Shown here piece by piece: positions 24,959-32,782 of a DNA stretch of 64,000 bases (position 1 is its first letter; each line of letters begins with the position of its first letter). The DNA comes from Alphaproteobacteria bacterium (lineage in GTDB: Bacteria > Pseudomonadota > Alphaproteobacteria > JAUHZC01), in contig CP060236.1 of NCBI GenBank assembly GCA_023898725.1, positions 748,501-812,500 on the forward strand. The letters are read 5' to 3'. A program made the position numbers and the translations under genes. A model generated the notes under the pieces. The model ran no database searches. It was not told the origin of the DNA and saw only the letters and a program-made list of their open reading frames with translations.

Positions 24959-25732
24959 AAAAACCTGGGAAATTTGGTTCTGTAGGATATCAAGAGCACC
25001 ATCATCACACTCGATGTGATGGTGGAAAAGGGCAACTTGGGGTATGTTTAGGCTTTTTGCGAGAGATACCCCCTGCTCCCAGGTGGAATGTCCCCATCCT
25101 GCACGGTATGTTTCATTGCAGAAAAATGCGTCGAAAATCATCAGGTCATGTCCATGAAGAAAAGGGGTTAGATTTTTCTCTCCTTGTTGAGAGTGCTCAT
25201 GGTCAGAAACATAGGCAACCGACTTTCCTTGTTCACTCACGCTATAGCCGCATGCTCCTCCGGGATGATTAAGGGGAAATACCCGAAGACAAACACCAGA
25301 AAAAATTTCTATGGATTGTGTTTCTGTCAGCGTGTGGAGTATGAGTGTTGCTGGAATATCATCGTAGCACATAGGCAGAAATGGCTCGCGAAAGAGCAAC
25401 CGTAGCACACGCTCAAGATCTTCTCTTCCTGCGCATGTTCCAGAATAAAAATGAATGATAGCGTTTGGATCCCATAAAGGCTTGAAAAAGGGGATTCCAA
25501 TAATGTGATCATAGTGAAAGTGCGAAAGAGCAATATGGTATACGTTGGGGAGGTTTTGCGTTGCTTTTCCTTGACGTGCATTACCATAGTTACGCAACCC
25601 TGTTCCGGCATCAATAACAAGCTCACCATTGCTTGTCGTGATAGAAATGCAACTGGTGTTTCCTCCATACTTTGTATAGCGTGCTCCTGGACAAGGAAGT
25701 GATCCACGTGTTCCCCAAAAAGAAATCTTCAT
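24902..25732 (-). CDS. Metallo-beta-lactamase-fold hydrolase
   Basis: 276 residues. The metal site is clear: SHFHYDHIIG (H-x-H-x-D-H, about residues 70-76), H at NHPGG, D in YVSDHE, and H in FHHHIECDD near the end. The opening MKISFWGTRGSLPCPG and YGGNTSC are typical of the phosphodiesterase-like subgroup often annotated as phosphoribosyl cyclic phosphodiesterase-like. The substrate is unknown. It overlaps thiL by four bases (ATGA), making it third in the nusB-thiL operon. Confidence 0.88.
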   Translation of the reverse strand: MKISFWGTRGSLPCPGARYTKYGGNTSCISITTSNGELVIDAGTGLRNYGNARQGKATQNLPNVYHIALSHFHYDHIIGIPFFKPLWDPNAIIHFYSGTCAGREDLERVLRLLFREPFLPMCYDDIPATLILHTLTETQSIEIFSGVCLRVFPLNHPGGACGYSVSEQGKSVAYVSDHEHSQQGEKNLTPFLHGHDLMIFDAFFCNETYRAGWGHSTWEQGVSLAKSLNIPQVALFHHHIECDDGALDILQNQISQVFSGAFFAREGTTVTLTEAF

Positions 25733-26736
25733 TTTCTCATAATCCTTTTGTGTGCGTATCCTAAAACTGATGGGGTGATATCTGACCCATCAGAGGCAAT
25801 CAGTGTAACGCAGGAGTTCTTATCTTTTTTAATCCCAACATACCCAATGCACGTCACAGGCAGAGAATGGATTTCTTGGACTTTCTTGATAGGCAAAAGG
25901 GTTTCTGGATAGGCTGTAAACAAAACTTCATAATCATCCCCCCAGGTTAACATTTTTATGAGAAGTTCCTGCCGGGTGTCACTGTCACATGCCTGAAGAA
26001 CGGCGCATGCTTGGACAGAAAGCGGGATGTCTGAAATATGGATTACGGTGTGTTTGTTGGAGGATAAGCCTAAGTTATGGGCATCTTGCAAAAGACCATC
26101 TGAAATATCAATAGCACAGTCAATGTGAGGACACAGTGTTTGCATACAGGAAACGCGTGCGTTTGGCGATTCATCGTGCGCATAAAAATACTCCCGAATT
26201 GCCGATGTTGGTGCTGTAAGTTTTCCACTTTTAATCATAAAAGCAAGATATGAATCACCAATTGTTCCCGTTACAAACAAAAGCTGTCCATCAATGGCTA
26301 AATCTCGCCTCAATCGATGGTCAGTGTGGCCAAGAGCTGTAATGCTAAAAGCCGATGTCTCTCCTGGTAATAAGGATGTGTCCCCACCCAGCAGCCGAAT
26401 ATTATCACTTTCACAGATGTCTTTAATATGTGCAATCATCTCGGTGATATAAGAAAGGGTTATTCTGGAACCAAGCATGAAATTAAGGGAGATTGCTGTT
26501 GGGTATGCTCCCGAAGCGGCAAGGTCCGAAAATACACGACACATAAAACGCTTAACGACAGTCTTGGGAGAGTCTGTGTTATGAAAGTGGATTCCTTCAA
26601 TACAGTTATCCGAGCACACAATAATTTCGTGTGAGGTCGCATGATGCATGGCAGCATCATTATGCAAATCTGCATCATGAGGGAAGGCGCGCCGCAGGGC
26701 ATCAATTACGTGACTTTCAGTAAGTCCTTGGTGCAT
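25729..26736 (-). CDS. thiL: Thiamine-monophosphate kinase
   Basis: 335 residues with ThiL landmarks: SDNCIEGIHFHN (usual S.D....G.HF), AASGAYPTAISLNFMLGS, RLLGGDTSLLPG, the DISDGLLQDAHNLG segment that binds substrate and magnesium, and a late WGDDYEVLFT (family GGEDYELLFT). ThiL makes thiamine diphosphate from the monophosphate. The first metal motif, normally G-D-D-A, reads HNDAA here, a real deviation. It overlaps nusB by 31 bases. Together with the ThiB-ThiP/ThiQ transporter it suggests salvage of thiamine or its monophosphate. Confidence 0.92.
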   Translation of the reverse strand: MHQGLTESHVIDALRRAFPHDADLHNDAAMHHATSHEIIVCSDNCIEGIHFHNTDSPKTVVKRFMCRVFSDLAASGAYPTAISLNFMLGSRITLSYITEMIAHIKDICESDNIRLLGGDTSLLPGETSAFSITALGHTDHRLRRDLAIDGQLLFVTGTIGDSYLAFMIKSGKLTAPTSAIREYFYAHDESPNARVSCMQTLCPHIDCAIDISDGLLQDAHNLGLSSNKHTVIHISDIPLSVQACAVLQACDSDTRQELLIKMLTWGDDYEVLFTAYPETLLPIKKVQEIHSLPVTCIGYVGIKKDKNSCVTLIASDGSDITPSVLGYAHKRIMRK

Positions 26737-27206
26737 GTGTTGTTTTCAAGATAACCAGTCTTTTGTAGCATGCCACTGATAATGCTGTGAATAAAGTCTA
26801 TTTCTTTGTGAGAAAAAAATGAATCAGCAATAGTTGTGTATTCTCGCAGAATAACCTTACCTGGGGTTTTCTGACTGAATGCTTCGGCTAAAGCGGCCCC
26901 GAGGATCGCTTTAATCACAGGGTCTACACGCTTAAGGGGCCATGCTTCGGGAAGGTGCCCAGAAACAATCTCCCATATTTTTTCTCGGTTATCATCATAG
27001 GCTGAGACAATACGCCGTAAAACAACAGAGTCTGGTGTGATTTTTGTGTCCGTGTCTGCACCCGCTTTAGACAGTGCTGTTGTGATTGATTTGTCAAGGT
27101 TACGTGCTGGGGTGTCATCCCGGATGGCAACAAACAATGTCTGCACACCAACAATACGTGCATGACGCGAACGAAGCGCAAGCGATAATGTGATTTCTTG
27201 ACCCAT
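26706..27206 (-). CDS. nusB: Transcription antitermination factor NusB
   Basis: 166 residues. It starts with an arginine-rich helix (RSRHARIVGVQTLF, usual S.RR.AR..A.Q.LY) and ends with the conserved block VDPVIKAILGAALAEAF, TPGKVILREYTTIADSFFS and FIHSIISGML. With NusE (S10) it binds boxA RNA of rRNA operons and prevents early termination. First gene of nusB-thiL-hydrolase, divergent from the HAD gene. Confidence 0.95.
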   Translation of the reverse strand: MGQEITLSLALRSRHARIVGVQTLFVAIRDDTPARNLDKSITTALSKAGADTDTKITPDSVVLRRIVSAYDDNREKIWEIVSGHLPEAWPLKRVDPVIKAILGAALAEAFSQKTPGKVILREYTTIADSFFSHKEIDFIHSIISGMLQKTGYLENNTCTKDLLKVT

Positions 27207-27241
27207 TTATTTTTCCATTCCTGTTGCAAATCTATAAAGCA

Positions 27242-27853
27242 ATGCATACCATTGTACAACAAAAAACCATAGGAGAGGCCATAGTCGCCCATATGCTTGA
27301 TACGAAAATATTTGATAATCCCAAGATTCCCTGGTGCATTGATCTGGATGGAACTCTCATTACAGAAGATGTGACTGTGCGTGCTTTTTGGGGTCTTGTA
27401 AGGCAACCGAGCCCTCTTAAACTGATGCGGGGTCTGTTATGTTTTTTTCGCGGTCATGCCCAAGCAAAACAATATGTGGAGCAGTCTTACAAAGTGGATG
27501 TGAGAACCCTTACATACAATAAAGGACTCTTGAACTTGATCAAGCGTCACCGTGCACAAGGAGGACTAACCGTGTTAGCCACTGCCGCAGATAAAAGTGT
27601 GGCCGAGCGTATTTCTCAGTACTTAGGTCTCTTTGATGCTGTAGTTGCCAGTGATGGCACGACTAACCGGCGTGCTCAGGCAAAGGCGATTGCCCTGAAC
27701 GAACGGTTGGGAAAAGGCAGATACCTTTATGCAGGAAACTCTAAGGATGATTTGCAGGTATGGCCATCTGCCTGTGCTGCTCTTGTGGTAAATGCTTCAA
27801 CTCTTGTAGCAAAGAAGGCTCTCCAGTTGGGAATTCCTTGCAGGATTTTATAA
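27242..27853 (+). CDS. Stand-alone HAD phosphatase domain of the UbiA-fusion type
   Basis: 203 residues. The nucleophile motif is CIDLDGTLI (about residue 33), motif II is LATAA, motif IV is AGNSKDDLQVW. The details (DGT...RAFW.L.R..P, LTYNKGLLNLIKRHRAQGG, YAGNSKDD..VWPSACAALVVN) closely match the N-terminal HAD domain found fused to UbiA-family prenyltransferases. Here the protein stops directly after the HAD domain and no prenyltransferase follows. Its phosphatase substrate is unknown. The start at ATG 27242 is uncertain; 27293 is an alternative. Confidence 0.75.
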   Translation: MHTIVQQKTIGEAIVAHMLDTKIFDNPKIPWCIDLDGTLITEDVTVRAFWGLVRQPSPLKLMRGLLCFFRGHAQAKQYVEQSYKVDVRTLTYNKGLLNLIKRHRAQGGLTVLATAADKSVAERISQYLGLFDAVVASDGTTNRRAQAKAIALNERLGKGRYLYAGNSKDDLQVWPSACAALVVNASTLVAKKALQLGIPCRIL

Positions 27854-27975
27854 CTGGGCAAATCTTTATAACTGTGTCAGTGGCAAAAGCACGGGAAAGG
27901 GATCAGAAGGATGAAGCTCCATTTGTTTCTCAGCCTCGTATTTACACCATAAAAAAGACAGATATTTATAGACGG

Positions 27976-28788
27976 CTAAAGAGATTTTCCGTACTGGAGG
28001 CGCTCAACAGCAATGGCTTTTCCTGTTTGATCATCCACATCAATGCATACCCCAAAAAGTGTTCCTTCTCCCGATGAAACTTGCATACGTTTTGATGGGC
28101 CTCGTTTCAAGAATTTGGGAAATGATGTGCTTAATTCCATCCCAATGACGGATTGATAGTCGCCGCACATGCCGGCATCTGTTTGAAAGGCTGTTCCTTG
28201 TGGTAAAATGCGGGTGTCTGCTGTGGGAACATGGGTATGAGTTCCTATCACGCCGCTAATTTTGCCATCAAAATACGCGGCAAAAGCTTGTTTTTCGCTT
28301 GTTGCTTCTCCATGAAAATCAACAAAAATGGCATCAGTAGAGGGGCTAGAAAGGCTATATTTTTGGAGAATTTCTTCCATGATTTCAAAGGGATCATTCA
28401 GTGGATCCATGAACAACCGCCCCATCAAGTTAATAACAAGAATATGCTTCCCCTGATTTTTCCCTATTGGTATGGGGTATAAAGTCCAGCCGCTCCCAGG
28501 AGATGACTGAGGAAAGTTTGCCGGTCTCAGAAGGCCTTTGAAGCTCTGAAAGGCATTGAGAATGTCTGTATTATCCCAAACATGATTCCCTGTGGTAATC
28601 ACATGAACCCCCGCTGCGTATAAATCTTCACAGATGCTTTTGGTAACACCAAACCCTGCAGCGGCATTTTCCGCGTTTACAATCACGCAGTCTGGTGTAA
28701 AACGATCGTGAATACGCGGCAGGTGTTCGATGAGGGCATCGCGTCCCGATCGACCAACAACATCACCAAAAAAGAGGATTCGTATCAT
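27976..28788 (-). CDS. YmdB-type metallophosphoesterase (TIGR00282 family)
   Basis: 270 residues, full family length. Motifs in order: FFGDVVGRSGRDAL, NAENAAAGFG, TTGNHVWDN, DFHGEATSEK and GTHTHVPTAD, the dinuclear metal ligands of this phosphoesterase group. The Bacillus member YmdB is a 2',3'-cyclic nucleotide phosphodiesterase. ATG 28788 places the start right at MIRILFFGD; the frame extends upstream without a family match. Alphaproteobacteria often have 6S RNA and a 5-formyltetrahydrofolate cyclo-ligase gene near this gene; the ligase gene is absent here. Confidence 0.93.
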   Translation of the reverse strand: MIRILFFGDVVGRSGRDALIEHLPRIHDRFTPDCVIVNAENAAAGFGVTKSICEDLYAAGVHVITTGNHVWDNTDILNAFQSFKGLLRPANFPQSSPGSGWTLYPIPIGKNQGKHILVINLMGRLFMDPLNDPFEIMEEILQKYSLSSPSTDAIFVDFHGEATSEKQAFAAYFDGKISGVIGTHTHVPTADTRILPQGTAFQTDAGMCGDYQSVIGMELSTSFPKFLKRGPSKRMQVSSGEGTLFGVCIDVDDQTGKAIAVERLQYGKSL

Positions 28789-28863
28789 GTGACACCCTTT
28801 TGAACAGACGCAACAACAGGTGCCGTAGCTACCGTGCATGCTTGATTATATCCACGCGTGGCC

Positions 28864-28998
28864 AAAAAACCAAGTGGGGGCCATATATCAAAGCCCACGG
28901 GCAAAGACAGAAGACAGCTCCCGTTCGCGTAAGCATCGCCCCGGGGTATATTATGTACATGTTCACCTGTAGCCACAGCCTTTTATACATAGCCCCAT
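28864..28998 (-). ncRNA. Candidate structured RNA (possibly 6S RNA) upstream of the YmdB-type gene
   Basis: On the minus strand 28996-28980 (GGGGCTATGTATAAAAG) pairs with 28893-28877 (CTTTGATATATGGCCCC): twelve continuous pairs, one A-G mismatch, four more pairs. Two of the pairs are G-U and become mismatches if the plus strand is transcribed, which points to minus-strand RNA. The enclosed 86 nt can form CTGT/ACAG and a CCCCGGGGC/GCCCGTGGG pairing. Six T (28869-28864) follow the 3' arm. A long closing stem with an open middle and this genomic position recall 6S RNA, but the length is short and I do not recognise its conserved core. No SRP-RNA tetraloop motif is seen. Confidence 0.4.
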
Positions 28999-29039
28999 TT
29001 CATTATTTATTCAAGAGGGACAAGACACACGTTCGCTGA

Positions 29040-30497
29040 TTACGTGGTGGCTTCATGGTAGGGGTTTTTCGCGCTTCGGGTCAGTAAACGTATGGGGGTG
29101 CCTGACAGGTCAAAAGTCTCACGCAGATGATTCACCAGGTAGCGCATATAACTTTTGGGAAGCTCAGCAGACTTGCTGGTGTAGAGAGTAAACGTAGGGG
29201 GACGCTTGTTGATTTGTGCAATGTATTTGATATTAAAGGGACGTCCTTTGACTAGGGGGGGGGGATTCTGGGTTGTTACATCCTTGAGCCAGCGGTTGAG
29301 CTTTCCCGTAGATAAACGGGTATTCCATTTACCTTCCATTACTAACAGTGTTTGCATTAACTTATCAAGACCGGCTGCTGTTTTTGCACACAACGTTACG
29401 CAGGGAATTCCCTTCACTTGGGGGAGAACATGTGAAATACGACGATGCAGATGTGTCAAAAGTGGTTGTTGTTCCTCAATTGGAACAAGATCCCATTTAT
29501 TCAGGGCAAGAATCAGAGCCCGCCCTTCGTTTACCGCATGCTCTGCAAGAAGAAGCTCCTGCTTTTCCAAGGGTTGGGTTGCATCCAAAAGCAAAATTAC
29601 AAGCTCGGCAAAGCGGATATTATGGAGACTTGACTGCACACTGAGACGTTCAATATCTGTATCAATGCGGCTTTTGCGGCGAATACCTGCAGTATCCACC
29701 AGTTGTATCTCTCGATTTTCATAAACCCACGATATCCGTACAGAATCCCGTGTGACACCTGGCTGATCTCCGGTTAAAACACGTTCCTTGCCTAAAAGAG
29801 CGTTCACAAGTGTTGACTTGCCTACATTTGGTCGTCCAATAATCGTAATGGAGAGAGGACGGGAAAGGTCTTTCTCGGCAGAGGCAGGATCAGACGAGGG
29901 GCTGTGGACCGTATCTTCGGCTAAAAACTCCTCTGTCTGTGAGGAACTTTCTTCAGACGGTCCCAGATTTTTTTTACGAAGATGGTGCGTGGCTTGTATA
30001 AGGATCTCATAAATGTCAGAAAAACCAATGCCATGCTCAGCAGCAATGGCGATTGGTTCTCCCCATCCGAGATGGAAAAATTCATTTGTCTGTTCCAAGC
30101 CTTTTTTGCTTTCACACTTATTGGCAAGCAGAAAAACCGGTGTCTTTCCCACAACTTTGCGTAACCATGCGGAAGCTTGCTGATCCAGGTTTTGAATTCC
30201 TTCGCGCCCATCAACAATAAAAAGAATAACATCAGCGTCAGTCGCAGCTTGAGAGAGCAACTTATGAATACCCTGTGCGAGTTCTGTTTTTGCTCCTACC
30301 TCGTAACCAGCGGCGTCCATAAGCAAAAAATCCACTCCACCCAAAGTAAATGGATGTTCGCGCACATCACGAGTAACGCCAGGTTCGTCATAGACAATTG
30401 CTTGAGCGTGGCCAATCAGTTTATTATAAAGTGTCGATTTTCCGACATTGGCCCTTCCAAAAAGAAGAACCTTAGGCTGTTTGTGTGTGAGATTCAT
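29040..30497 (-). CDS. der: Ribosome-assembly GTPase Der (EngA)
   Basis: 485 residues with the two G domains that define Der: P-loops GRANVGKST (about residue 14) and GRPNVGKST (about 227), switch motifs DAAGY and DTAGIRRKSRI, base-recognition NKCE and NKWD, then the KH-like domain ending TFTLYTSKS and YLVNHLRETFDLSGTPIRL. The first G3 motif is DAAGY rather than D-T-A/G-G, still within family variation. The linker between domains is long and acidic. ATG 30497 is chosen because GAGG lies about eight bases upstream; a TTG five codons earlier overlaps the bamB stop. Last gene of yfgM-bamB-der. Confidence 0.96.
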   Translation of the reverse strand: MNLTHKQPKVLLFGRANVGKSTLYNKLIGHAQAIVYDEPGVTRDVREHPFTLGGVDFLLMDAAGYEVGAKTELAQGIHKLLSQAATDADVILFIVDGREGIQNLDQQASAWLRKVVGKTPVFLLANKCESKKGLEQTNEFFHLGWGEPIAIAAEHGIGFSDIYEILIQATHHLRKKNLGPSEESSSQTEEFLAEDTVHSPSSDPASAEKDLSRPLSITIIGRPNVGKSTLVNALLGKERVLTGDQPGVTRDSVRISWVYENREIQLVDTAGIRRKSRIDTDIERLSVQSSLHNIRFAELVILLLDATQPLEKQELLLAEHAVNEGRALILALNKWDLVPIEEQQPLLTHLHRRISHVLPQVKGIPCVTLCAKTAAGLDKLMQTLLVMEGKWNTRLSTGKLNRWLKDVTTQNPPPLVKGRPFNIKYIAQINKRPPTFTLYTSKSAELPKSYMRYLVNHLRETFDLSGTPIRLLTRSAKNPYHEATT

Positions 30498-30508
30498 AAG
30501 AGTAGGCC

Positions 30509-31822
30509 TCAATTAAAGGCAACAAGCCTTCCGTTATCACACAGCACATAAAGGGTATTGTTCACAATTTGTGGAATCATTTTTGATCCATGAGGAATTT
30601 TCACCGTTTTAGCGTGTGTACCATCTGAAACTTTAAGGCTTACAAGCTCCCCATGAGAGCTAACAACATAAAGGAATCCATCACCCAAAAGAGGTCCCGA
30701 CCAAAAAATACGTTCTTCAGGTTTTTGCGGTACGTGCTTTACTAAATTATGTACCCAAATTACCTTTCCATCACTTTTGCGCAAGCAAGCCACTTGTGAG
30801 AGGTCATTAACAATAAAGATGTAAGCGCTCGTCATTGTTGGTGTGTGAATGACGGTAGTTTCGCGAAACCACTTGCGGACACCTGTGTTCACATCAATTG
30901 CTGCCAAAAGCCCGCTATGGCTTGACACAAGAGCTGTGTCACCATCAATAACAGGTTGTGCATGGACGTGTGCAATTGTTCCCAGTGAACTCAGATTTAA
31001 TGAAGAAGCAATATTATCACTCCAGTGCAGTTTCCCACTGATGCGATCGAGGACAAAAATTTCCCCAGATGGATAGGGGACAAGAACACTATTTTTGTGA
31101 ATGACCGGTGTTGCACCGCCAAGAAGTCCGGCACTCTCAGCAATGCCATCGTGTGACCATAAGAGCGCTCCTGTTTGTGCATCGAGCACGTCCATATGAC
31201 TGTTAATCGAGATGGTGAAAACTTTTTTGTCATAGAAAAGCGGTGCAATCCGCAAGGGAGCATTCGCAGGAGTTGTCCAACGATGTTTTCCCGTTTTGAA
31301 GTCATAGGCACTCGTTTGTCCAAATCCCGATGTTACAAAAATCAACCCATCACCGTAACAAATGCCTCCCCCTAATGCCTCAGAAGACGAAGATCCAGAA
31401 GGGTTTGTGGGTACTGCCCACACACGTCGTTGTGTTGCAAGATCATAGGAGATTAAATTCCCTGAAGCATCCAAGACAATTATGCGGTCATCCACAAAGA
31501 GAGGTGTGGCCATCAGAGGTTGATTGCTGGTTGACCCCTGGCCAATAGAAAAGGCCCATTTAGTGGTCAGTTTGTTGCTGTATATAAAGGCATTCCGTGA
31601 CCCATCTGTAGCACCATGGGGGCTTGCCCATGTGCGTTTGTTGTAAGTCTTTGGCATAGTAAACGTTGCAACATCACCGGGCACTTCTGGTGTTAGCGCT
31701 GTTTCGAGGAGAATAATGTTTTCGCGTTTTCCATCAATTACTACTTTTTCTTTACTGCAGCCCCCCCCCAGAGCAGCAAGAAGTAGCACGAAAGTCATTG
31801 TAAAAAGAAAGTGGAGTTTCAT
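30509..31822 (-). CDS. bamB: Outer-membrane assembly lipoprotein BamB
   Basis: 437 residues. A lipoprotein signal (MKLHFLFTMTFVLLLAALGGGC) puts the lipidated cysteine near residue 22. The mature part is an eight-bladed PQQ-type propeller with repeated A-x-D-x-x-T/S-G-x-x-x-W units such as VLDAQTGALLWSHDG, VLDRISGKLHWSD and AIDVNTGVRKWFRE. BamB helps the BAM complex insert beta-barrel proteins. ATG 31822 has AGGA upstream and gives a proper signal peptide; the frame opens 11 codons earlier. Confidence 0.93.
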   Translation of the reverse strand: MKLHFLFTMTFVLLLAALGGGCSKEKVVIDGKRENIILLETALTPEVPGDVATFTMPKTYNKRTWASPHGATDGSRNAFIYSNKLTTKWAFSIGQGSTSNQPLMATPLFVDDRIIVLDASGNLISYDLATQRRVWAVPTNPSGSSSSEALGGGICYGDGLIFVTSGFGQTSAYDFKTGKHRWTTPANAPLRIAPLFYDKKVFTISINSHMDVLDAQTGALLWSHDGIAESAGLLGGATPVIHKNSVLVPYPSGEIFVLDRISGKLHWSDNIASSLNLSSLGTIAHVHAQPVIDGDTALVSSHSGLLAAIDVNTGVRKWFRETTVIHTPTMTSAYIFIVNDLSQVACLRKSDGKVIWVHNLVKHVPQKPEERIFWSGPLLGDGFLYVVSSHGELVSLKVSDGTHAKTVKIPHGSKMIPQIVNNTLYVLCDNGRLVAFN

Positions 31823-31866
31823 AAAGGGGTCCTGAGTATAATCACGTGAAGGCATTTTTTGAAGTG

Positions 31867-32535
31867 TTACTGCTCCAAAACCGATTCTTGTGAAGCAATC
31901 TGACGTTGGATAATATGCGCACGCTCACGACTCTGTCGGGGCGATGTAGCATCATTCTCTATTTGCTTAAGGAGCTCAGCCGCATGCGTTGTGTTTCCGC
32001 TACTCATGTCCTGGAGTGCGAGGGTTTCAAGGGCGTATGTCCTTAGAAATGAGTTTGCCCGGGCAATACGGTTGAGTGCCTCTGTCAACTTGACGTGGGT
32101 AAAGTTTTTATTCAGCATCCCCTGTGCGAGTGAAACAATTAAAAGATCCCGTAAGAAATCATCCATAGTCTTATCATTAAGAAGCGTGTCAATTTCTTGT
32201 GACAAAGTATCAGCCTTGATGTCAGGCTCTGTGAGGACAGTAACACCAAAAATTATTTTGGCCAGTGCCCCATATCCCTTAAGATCAAAAAGACTTTTTA
32301 GCGATTTTTGCCGTTCTTCTGGGGAAGCTGTTTGAAGGTCTTGAAGGACTCGCATATACTGTTTGCATGCCTCTGCGGCTGCAGTTTTTTGTGCATTCTT
32401 CCAGTAAGAGTAGCCACCCACAGCGGAAAATATCATCACAAAAACAAGCGCTATTTGTGTGGCGTACTTCTTGAGGAAATGGCGAATTGCCTCATGGCGG
32501 GCTTCTTCTTTGGCTTCTTGGATAATATCAACCAT
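31867..32535 (-). CDS. YfgM-like membrane-anchored TPR protein
   Basis: 222 residues. A charged N-terminus (EEARHEAIRHFLKKYATQ) leads into one membrane segment IALVFVMIFSAVGGYSYW (about 28-45), then a periplasmic helical domain with TPR-like repeats. This is the layout of YfgM, which binds the SecYEG translocon and periplasmic chaperones. First gene of the yfgM-bamB-der operon, an order also conserved in gammaproteobacteria, which strengthens the name. Confidence 0.85.
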   Translation of the reverse strand: MVDIIQEAKEEARHEAIRHFLKKYATQIALVFVMIFSAVGGYSYWKNAQKTAAAEACKQYMRVLQDLQTASPEERQKSLKSLFDLKGYGALAKIIFGVTVLTEPDIKADTLSQEIDTLLNDKTMDDFLRDLLIVSLAQGMLNKNFTHVKLTEALNRIARANSFLRTYALETLALQDMSSGNTTHAAELLKQIENDATSPRQSRERAHIIQRQIASQESVLEQ

Positions 32536-32565
32536 GGTCTAAATCTACATTGCTTAATATCCAGT

Positions 32566-32594
32566 ACTCTAACCATGTTGCTGCATTTTTGCAA
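32566..32594 (-). promoter_or_regulatory. Promoter of yfgM-bamB-der
   Basis: Minus strand -35 TTGCAA (32594-32589), 17-base spacer, -10 TAGAGT (32571-32566). Predicted start near 32559, about 24 bases before the ATG. Confidence 0.45.
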
Positions 32595-32782
32595 GAACCT
32601 ATAATCCAGTTAAGAGAGAGTTTTTTTATAAGTATACCACCTTATAACGCATGTATTTTTTTGCGGAAAAACCACGCTCAAAACAGATTTATTACTGTCA
32701 TTCAAAATGAATAAAAAATAAAAATACTTGATTTACACAAAATAATAAAATAAAAGATCCTTACACTAATTGTTTTTATACT

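Noticed and set aside
28864..28998. Signal-recognition-particle RNA
   Set aside because: The conserved GGAAGCAGC-type apical motif is absent, so only a general structured RNA is claimed.
29206..29724. 172-codon frame antisense to der
   Set aside because: Shadow of a confidently identified gene; basic, low-complexity translation without start signals.
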